Below are positions 41,503-46,280 of a DNA stretch of 46,280 nucleotides, one piece after another. Origin of the DNA: Hyphomicrobiales bacterium (GTDB lineage: Bacteria; Pseudomonadota; Alphaproteobacteria; Rhizobiales; Aestuariivirgaceae). Under the pieces are notes generated by a model that saw only the letters and a program-made list of their open reading frames with translations, searched no databases and had not been told where the DNA came from. Where the stretch lies: positions 1 to 46,280 of the forward strand of contig JALXCV010000101.1 in assembly GCA_026990765.1 (NCBI GenBank), given 5' to 3'. How positions within the stretch are numbered: the first letter of the stretch is position 1; each line of letters starts with the position of its first letter. The position numbers were made by a program, and so were the translations under genes.

Positions 41503-42310
41503 GGTCAAATACCACTCTGTTTTTACCTGACAAAATTGTAAAACGCTTGCCGCGCATTCTGCCAATCACTGTCATATCCACCTGACGGGCCAGTTCTACC
41601 CCCCAGGCGGTAAAACCTGAACGGGACAGCAGTACCGGAAACCCCATTTTGGCGGTCTTGATAACCATTTCACTGGTCAGTCGTCCGGTCGTGTAGAAAA
41701 TCTTGTCATCTGCCGACATATTGTTGAGGAACATATATCCGGCAATCTTGTCGACCGCATTATGACGGCCAACATCTTCCACATAGATCAATGGCTTGTT
41801 GTGCCTGCATAACACACAGCCATGAATGGCCCCGGCTTTCAAATATAGTGAAGGCACGGTGTTGATTATCTTTTGCAGATCATACAGCCATGAGGTTTTG
41901 ATGATAGAATTGCGGTTAAGGCTGATATTATCAAATTCATCCATGATATCACCGAAAACGGTGCCCTGTGCGCAGCCTGATGTCTGGGTTTTCTTTTTCA
42001 GTTTTTCCTCATAATCGGTCTTGCGTCTGGTGCGAACCACTATGGTTTCAATCTCGCGATCATGATCAATTGCGGTGATCTCGTCATCGGCGCGCAACAT
42101 GTTCTGATTGAGCAGATATCCTACAGCCAGTAATTCTGGATGATCACCAATGGTCATCATGGTGACGATTTCCTGTGCGTTGAGGAACAAGGTGAGCGGA
42201 CGTTCGGTGACCACTGATATTTTTGTTGCTGCCCCGTCCTGATCAATGCCGTCAAGCTCAACCGAAAGTCTTTGATCATCTGGATCAGGCGATAAGATAA
42301 AGTCTGTCAT
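41495..42310 (-). CDS. fdhD: Formate dehydrogenase accessory sulfurtransferase FdhD
   Basis: The 271-residue protein matches FdhD, which transfers sulfur from IscS to the Mo/W-bis-MGD cofactor before insertion into formate dehydrogenase. Recognisable parts are ERPLTLFLNAQEIVTMMTIGDHPELLAVGYL, EDVGRHNAVDKIAGY and TTGRLTSEMVIKTAKMGFPVLLSRSG. In E. coli the sulfur relay uses a C-x-x-C loop; here the corresponding loop reads SGCAQG with a single Cys. It heads the fdhD-mobB-tupA cluster. The ribosome site before the ATG is weak (GGAC). Confidence 0.92.
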   Translation of the reverse strand: MTDFILSPDPDDQRLSVELDGIDQDGAATKISVVTERPLTLFLNAQEIVTMMTIGDHPELLAVGYLLNQNMLRADDEITAIDHDREIETIVVRTRRKTDYEEKLKKKTQTSGCAQGTVFGDIMDEFDNISLNRNSIIKTSWLYDLQKIINTVPSLYLKAGAIHGCVLCRHNKPLIYVEDVGRHNAVDKIAGYMFLNNMSADDKIFYTTGRLTSEMVIKTAKMGFPVLLSRSGFTAWGVELARQVDMTVIGRMRGKRFTILSGKNRVVFDHG

Positions 42311-42382
42311 TTTTGTCCGGGTGTGATTATTGAAGCCGGTTCAGTCTATAGCAGTTTGTCAAGTTGATGAAGCTGTTTACTA

Positions 42383-42396
42383 TGATATGAGTATCA
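42383..42396. promoter_or_regulatory. Short inverted repeat upstream of fdhD
   Basis: TGATATGAGTATCA has 5-bp arms (TGATA/TATCA) around four bases, ~75 bp upstream of the fdhD start. It could be a regulator site, but it is short enough to arise by chance. Confidence 0.3.
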
Positions 42397-42423
42397 CAAG
42401 GCCGGGGACATGACAGCCTGAAG

Positions 42424-43323
42424 TCATGACTTGTTTGCATCGGTGAAAAGCTGTTCAAAGAAACCGACCAGCTCTGGCACCATCCTGTCTGACCAGCCAC
42501 CAGCTTTTGCCTTTTCCAGTGTGGTTTTGGTCGCCGGTGAAATCTGGCTGGGTACGCCGAAATCATCGGCCATGGCAGAATAATAGCCTATATCCTTGGC
42601 AGCATTGGCAACTGAAAACGCCAGAGCTTGCGGATCGCCATCAATCGCATAGGCCTTGATGAAATCCATCATGCCGGATTTGTTTGGCCCTGCCGCCATC
42701 ACATCATACAGCTTCTGGCGTGGCAGTTCGGCCAGATCAGCCATGGCAAAGGCTTCTGACATGGCACAAGCAGTGGTAAGTGCAAAGAAATTGTTTATCA
42801 GTTTCAGCGTGTGACCGGCACCCAGCGGGCCGACATGAAATACATTTTCACCCAGATCCTGCAATACCGGCAAGGCAGCCTCAAAATCCACCTTTTCGCC
42901 CGCTACCATGATATTGAGCAGACCATCCACCGCATGGGCCGGTGTGCGACCAAGCGGGGCATCCATATATCTGGCACCTTTTGCTGCCATATCCGCACCA
43001 ATCTTCTTGGTGGAACCGGGAAGCGATGTACCAAAGTCAATCACCAGTGTTTGCGGGTTGATGCCAGCCAGTATCCCGTCATCCCCATAGACCATGGCCT
43101 CCACCGAGGCCGAACTGTCAACACACAGCATGATGATGTCACTATTGGCCGCAAGCTGGCGGGCGGTTTTATACTCCACAGCTCCGCGCTCAACAGCAGC
43201 GTCAATATTTTTTCTATTGTGGTGGGCAATGATGTTCAGCTGATAGCCGAGGCTTTGCAGGCGTTCAACCATGGCAGAACCCATTAAACCAAGCCCGATA
43301 AATCCGATAACAGGTTTACTCAT
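42424..43323 (-). CDS. NAD(P)-dependent beta-hydroxyacid dehydrogenase (3-hydroxyisobutyrate dehydrogenase family)
   Basis: The ATG at 43323 has GGAAGGG 7 nt upstream; the protein has 299 residues. The Rossmann start is GFIGLGLMGSAM, and the catalytic Lys is K174 in GAGHTLKLINNFF. The family oxidises or reduces 3-hydroxyisobutyrate, tartronate semialdehyde, sulfolactaldehyde and similar substrates. The substrate loop reads DAPLGRTPAHAVDG; the G-R-T-P piece recalls the sulfolactaldehyde reductase branch (YihU) rather than the common DAPVSGG, but this is from memory. It is 113 bp from fdhD and probably a separate unit. The true substrate is open. Confidence 0.85.
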   Translation of the reverse strand: MSKPVIGFIGLGLMGSAMVERLQSLGYQLNIIAHHNRKNIDAAVERGAVEYKTARQLAANSDIIMLCVDSSASVEAMVYGDDGILAGINPQTLVIDFGTSLPGSTKKIGADMAAKGARYMDAPLGRTPAHAVDGLLNIMVAGEKVDFEAALPVLQDLGENVFHVGPLGAGHTLKLINNFFALTTACAMSEAFAMADLAELPRQKLYDVMAAGPNKSGMMDFIKAYAIDGDPQALAFSVANAAKDIGYYSAMADDFGVPSQISPATKTTLEKAKAGGWSDRMVPELVGFFEQLFTDANKS

Positions 43324-43505
43324 TTCAGAACCCTTCCAAGACAGACCTGATGACAGGACAGTGGCATGGAGGAGGATGTATTTCAAGCAAATGTTACGAT
43401 CAAACATAAGTAAATCAAAAGCTCAGTGCCGATGGATTTTCAGGTGATATGACTGAGAATGCCAGGAATATCTTTCACCAGGTTTCAGGCAATTATCATG
43501 ACCAC

Positions 43506-43524
43506 ACGTAAGTTTACTTGACGT
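43506..43524. promoter_or_regulatory. Imperfect palindrome in the methyltransferase promoter
   Basis: ACGTAAGTTTACTTGACGT pairs ACGT-AAGT with ACTT-ACGT, with one extra base in the right arm. It overlaps the likely -35 (TTGACG, 43518-43523). A similar ACGTAA core occurs upstream of several RTX genes. Confidence 0.4.
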
Positions 43525-43546
43525 AATGTTTAATAGATGATATTTG
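43518..43546 (+). promoter_or_regulatory. Predicted promoter of the methyltransferase gene
   Basis: TTGACG (43518-43523) and TATTTG (43541-43546) are 17 bp apart, just before the coding start. Confidence 0.4.
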
Positions 43547-43559
43547 CTTATGGTTTTAC

Positions 43560-44432
43560 GTGAGGGAACCGAAAAACCTGTTGCAACCATATACGAAACA
43601 ACATTATTTCGCATTTTTGCTGGATGCATTTGATCGCTATTTGCATGAAGGTCGTGACATGAAGCTGGTTGCTGCTTTCGCCCAGATGCTTGGGATAAAA
43701 ACTACGGGCAGTTTTATGGCTTGTGTTGCCGCCTCAATGGCCAAAATCCATACAGACAATGATACATCAAATGATCTGATTGCAGAATTTGGTGTATATA
43801 AAGGCCGGTCTTTACGACACTTGTCCAGATTGTTCCCGAAGCAGACAATATATGGGTTTGACAGTTTTGAGGGCTTTCCTGATGATGGGCGCAATGACTG
43901 GCGCAAGGATTTATCCGTTGCCGGACTGCCTGAGGTTCCAGCCAATGTTCAACTGGTCAAAGGTTTTTTTGAAAAAACGCTCCCAGCATTTGAGAGTTCT
44001 CTTGCTTCGCAAGCCAAGGTCAGGCTTTTGCATATTGATTGTGATATTTATTCCTCGACCAGAACAATCCTGACTACTCTGGCTAACAGAATGCAGTCTG
44101 GCAGCGTGCTGGTTTTTGACGAACTGATAAATTACAACGGGTTTGTTGAGAATGAATTTCTGGCTCTGTATGAATTTTTGCTGGATAATAACCTTGATTT
44201 TGAATGGTTTGTCAAAATGGGCAAGGTTCTGGATTTGCTTAAATTCTGTCAGAACAGAAACAGCAACACCATGGCCGATTATCGCAAAAATGGCTTCTTT
44301 CAGTGTGCGGCCATCCAACTGATCAAGGCGGACAACATGCACAACCGCCTGATGGCATATGCCCGTCAGGCAAAAGAGCTGGCAGATAATCACAAACCGG
44401 CACAGGAACTGTCACATACATACCAAAACTAA
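43560..44432 (+). CDS. TylF/MycF-type class I SAM-dependent methyltransferase
   Basis: The 290-residue protein shows the SAM-binding loop LIAEFGVYKGRSLRHLS, the acidic strand-2 end YGFDSFEGFPDD, and the metal-site segment LHIDCDIYSSTRT followed by VFDELINYNGF. These are typical of the TylF macrocin O-methyltransferase family and related Methyltransf_24 proteins, which act on sugars or polyketide glycosides. The GTG at 43560 has no clear ribosome site; an ATG at 43659 with GAAGG upstream is an alternative, but it would remove part of the N-terminal region. It stands alone and diverges from the dehydrogenase gene. The 106-bp palindromic repeat starts 2 nt after its stop and may shape the end of its mRNA. 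Substrate unknown. Confidence 0.82.
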   Translation: MREPKNLLQPYTKQHYFAFLLDAFDRYLHEGRDMKLVAAFAQMLGIKTTGSFMACVAASMAKIHTDNDTSNDLIAEFGVYKGRSLRHLSRLFPKQTIYGFDSFEGFPDDGRNDWRKDLSVAGLPEVPANVQLVKGFFEKTLPAFESSLASQAKVRLLHIDCDIYSSTRTILTTLANRMQSGSVLVFDELINYNGFVENEFLALYEFLLDNNLDFEWFVKMGKVLDLLKFCQNRNSNTMADYRKNGFFQCAAIQLIKADNMHNRLMAYARQAKELADNHKPAQELSHTYQN

Positions 44433-44434
44433 CG

Positions 44435-44540
44435 CGTGTCGCGTTAAGTTGAATTCACTTTGCTGATATGAACGGCCTTGCTTTGCAAGACCTGCCTCAT
44501 ATCTGCAAGTGAATACTTGAATCTATTCAAACGCGACATG
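44435..44540. repeat. 106-bp palindromic repeat (MITE-like), copy 2
   Basis: This copy has the same length as the one at 2554-2659. Outer arms CGTGTCGCGTT and AACGCGACATG pair with one mismatch; inner arms CACTT.GCTGATATGA and TCATATCTGCAAGTG are nearly perfect. It begins 2 nt after the methyltransferase stop. Between it and dhaK (44541-44681) only a small GTTAAA/TTTAAC hairpin is seen. Confidence 0.8.
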
Positions 44541-44681
44541 TGCTAGTCACAGCCTGATGACTTTCTGGAGAACGGCTCAGCCTGCTAGTTTACAGTTATA
44601 AAAACCACTTGCATCAAGCCAGTTAAATTGTTTAACCAGCCTGAAACTGTGCAAATACGAGTTGCAAAATCACATCTCGCA

Positions 44682-45671
44682 CTAACCCCAGTTAAGCGCC
44701 GCTGTTTTGACTGGTGCATCCCACAGACTGGTCATTTCAGCGTCCATCCTGGTCAACGTTATCGAACAACCTGCCATATCCAGCGATGTGCAGTAATTGC
44801 CTACCAGTGACCGGGTGATATTCAGGCCCTTGTCGTCGCATTGGCGTTTGGCGGCATCGAACATCAAATAGAGTTCCATCAGCGGAGTGCCGCCCATACC
44901 GTTTATCATCAACAGGACATCATCACCCTTTGTGGTTTCAAGGTCTTTTACAATGGCACCGATAATTTCTTCGGCAATATCATCTGCACTCATCAGATCA
45001 ACGGTTCTGCGGCCCGGTTCACCGTGAATGCCTACACCCATTTCCATCTTGTCGGCGGCAAGATCAAATGTCGGTTTGCCTGCTGCTGGGACCGTGCAAC
45101 TGGTGAGGGCAACGCCCATGGTGCCGGAGTTGCGGTTTACCTTATCGCCAAGGGCTTTCAGGCTGGCAAGGTCGGCCTTTTGTTCCGCGGCCGCCCCGAC
45201 AATTTTTTCAACGATTACAGTTGCGGCAACTCCGCGTCTGCCCTGGGTATAAAGCGAGTCTTCCACGGCTACGTCATCATCGGTGATAATGGAAGCGTGT
45301 TCGCCTTCGAACATTTCAGCGGCCATTTCGAAATTCATCACATCGCCGGAATAGTTCTTGACGATAAATAACACCCCTGCCCCGCCATCAACCACTTCAG
45401 CAGCGGCCAGCATCTGGTCAGGTGTCGGGGAGGTGAAAACCTCACCGGGACAGGCTGCATCCAGCATTCCGGTGCCAACAAAACCGGCATGCAGCGGTTC
45501 ATGACCTGAACCACCACCGGAAATCAGCGCCACCTTGCCTTTGACCGGAGAACTGGCGCGAACCACATATTTTGGATCAAGGTTGATTTTCACCAGATCG
45601 CCATGGGCGGCTTCAAAACCTTTCAGGCTTTCATTCAATACATTATCGACATCATTGATCAGTTTTTTCAT
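44682..45671 (-). CDS. dhaK: Dihydroxyacetone kinase, DhaK subunit
   Basis: The protein is full length (329 residues), with GAGGG 6 nt before the ATG. It carries the DhaK fold: KVALISGGGSGHEPLHAGFVG, the active-site His in GVGIHGEPGRR that binds dihydroxyacetone covalently, and a closing NYCTSLDMAGCSITL. DhaK holds the substrate, while DhaL carries ADP/ATP and is recharged by the DhaM phosphotransferase in PTS-type systems. No dhaL follows; the 3' side holds only 140 bp and the palindromic repeat. Upstream on the same strand are a small HTH-like protein and the end of a PTS enzyme I-like protein that could be part of DhaM, so dhaL may lie further upstream outside the window. Confidence 0.93.
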   Translation of the reverse strand: MKKLINDVDNVLNESLKGFEAAHGDLVKINLDPKYVVRASSPVKGKVALISGGGSGHEPLHAGFVGTGMLDAACPGEVFTSPTPDQMLAAAEVVDGGAGVLFIVKNYSGDVMNFEMAAEMFEGEHASIITDDDVAVEDSLYTQGRRGVAATVIVEKIVGAAAEQKADLASLKALGDKVNRNSGTMGVALTSCTVPAAGKPTFDLAADKMEMGVGIHGEPGRRTVDLMSADDIAEEIIGAIVKDLETTKGDDVLLMINGMGGTPLMELYLMFDAAKRQCDDKGLNITRSLVGNYCTSLDMAGCSITLTRMDAEMTSLWDAPVKTAALNWG

Positions 45672-45691
45672 CTGGGTCCCTCTTTAGGTTG

Positions 45692-46123
45692 TTACTTGCT
45701 GTTTTTGGCCAAAGCGAACAGGCGGGCAGAAAATTCAAGGATCATTTCCTCCACCTCCTTGCGCTTTCTTGGGTCTTCAAATGGCGGAATTACTATGCGG
45801 ATCACATCCTGATCCTCGCGTTCCATATCCTTGAATGATACGTCCTGGTCAGGATGGGCCTTTTTATACAGAACCATAAAATCACGCTGCTCGGTGGGCG
45901 AGAAGTGGCAGATCTTGAATAATGTATCAATATGCTGGCCAGGGAGCGGCACGCGCAGCGACGGGTTGGTTATCTGGGAGACAAAACTCTTGTGAGTGCC
46001 AAGCGCCTTGGCAATCCTCAGGCGGGTTCCAGATGGGCGCTGGTTGATCAGTTCACGCAGCATCGACTTGTAGGCGGCAACGGGGTTGTTTGTCTGCTTG
46101 CTCGTACCCATAAATCTACTCAT
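45692..46123 (-). CDS. Small HTH-like putative regulator in the dha locus
   Basis: The protein has 143 residues. The stretch TRLRIAKALGTHKSFVSQITNPS reads like a helix-turn-helix of the lambda-repressor type (~34-56). The C-terminal third is charged and helical, with FEDPRKRKEVEEMILEFSARLF. The ATG at 46123 overlaps the stop of the upstream PTS-like gene by 8 bp, suggesting translational coupling; an ATG at 46111 is an alternative start. dhaK starts 20 bp downstream. It could regulate the dha operon. No named family is recognised with confidence. Confidence 0.6.
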   Translation of the reverse strand: MSRFMGTSKQTNNPVAAYKSMLRELINQRPSGTRLRIAKALGTHKSFVSQITNPSLRVPLPGQHIDTLFKICHFSPTEQRDFMVLYKKAHPDQDVSFKDMEREDQDVIRIVIPPFEDPRKRKEVEEMILEFSARLFALAKNSK

Positions 46124-46280
46124 CTGCTGGTTGATAGCGGCTGATTTCCTGTTTTACCCGCCCGATCTGGGCCGGTGCACATGATATTACCCGCAAACCG
46201 GTGGCAAGCAAACCGGAAAGCTGTTCGGCTCTTGAGGCCATGTCGCCGCAAAGGCTGACCTCAACGCCTCTTTTTCTGCC
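46116..46280 (-). CDS. PEP-utilising enzyme (PTS enzyme I-like), C-terminal fragment
   Basis: The last 54 codons of a gene entering from the right edge read GVEVSLCGDMASRAEQ, GLLATGLRVISCAPAQIGRVK and a short tail. This matches the end of the PEP-binding domain of PTS enzyme I (VSVCGEMA..., LGLRSLSVSP...). In a dha locus it is likely the enzyme I part of DhaM or a dedicated phosphotransferase that charges DhaL. The active-site Cys-type position (LCGDMA) is retained. Confidence 0.75.
   Translation of the reverse strand, partial: GRKRGVEVSLCGDMASRAEQLSGLLATGLRVISCAPAQIGRVKQEISRYQPADE

Overview
The window looks like a chromosomal segment of an alphaproteobacterium, probably of the Rhizobiales/Hyphomicrobiales type. 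This rests on gene content: an FrcBCA-like sugar ABC transporter next to a ROK repressor, a Ppx/GppA-RlmE pair, long RTX proteins and a DhaK-type dihydroxyacetone kinase locus. No species can be named from the sequence alone. GC content looks moderate by eye.

Left half (1-24 kb), accessory surface/secretome region, almost entirely on the minus strand. At the left edge is the 5' part of an Amidase_3-PPC-CARDB protein, preceded by a C-terminally cut DUF1906 protein. Then come an IS110 transposase remnant and a 106-bp palindromic repeat. After these lie five consecutive large RTX (GGxGxDxxx) genes (2772-7439, 7694-11374, 11628-16364, 16466-21184, 21380-23995). None has an N-terminal signal peptide. 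All five end in a related module finishing in a hydrophobic tail (D-F-I-F, D-F-L-F or D-F-L-E), as expected of type I secretion (T1SS) substrates. They share a C-terminal repeat chassis (VRLYNGTG modules) but carry different heads: an unassigned head with nine RTX modules, an S8 protease fold that has lost its catalytic His and Ser plus a P-domain, two triplicated CSLREA/beta-helix heads, and a GDV/GGND long-period repeat head. No T1SS exporter is in the window. The two beta-helix genes each have a perfect TTGAT-N4-ATCAA (FNR/FixK-type) box at the same distance from the start codon.

Middle (24-32.4 kb), mostly housekeeping: rlmE and ppx/gppA (minus), a soluble histidine kinase followed 13 bp later by a HerA-like ATPase with a Pro/Gln-rich tail, a JmjC-like cupin with a BioF2/CelD-like acyltransferase, a tRNA-Gln(CUG), and a DUF6326 membrane protein.

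Right (32.4-46.3 kb), metabolism: a divergent sugar locus (ROK repressor, D-lyxose/D-mannose-type isomerase and PfkB kinase on minus; FrcBCA-like ABC transporter on plus; a convergent xylulokinase) with a 39-bp inverted-repeat operator between the two arms. Imported sugar would be isomerised to fructose or xylulose and phosphorylated by one of two kinases. Next is an fdhD-mobB-tupA cluster for Mo/W cofactor and formate dehydrogenase maturation, a beta-hydroxyacid dehydrogenase, a TylF-type methyltransferase followed directly by a second copy of the 106-bp palindrome, and finally dhaK, a small HTH-like protein and the C-terminal end of a PTS enzyme I-like protein.
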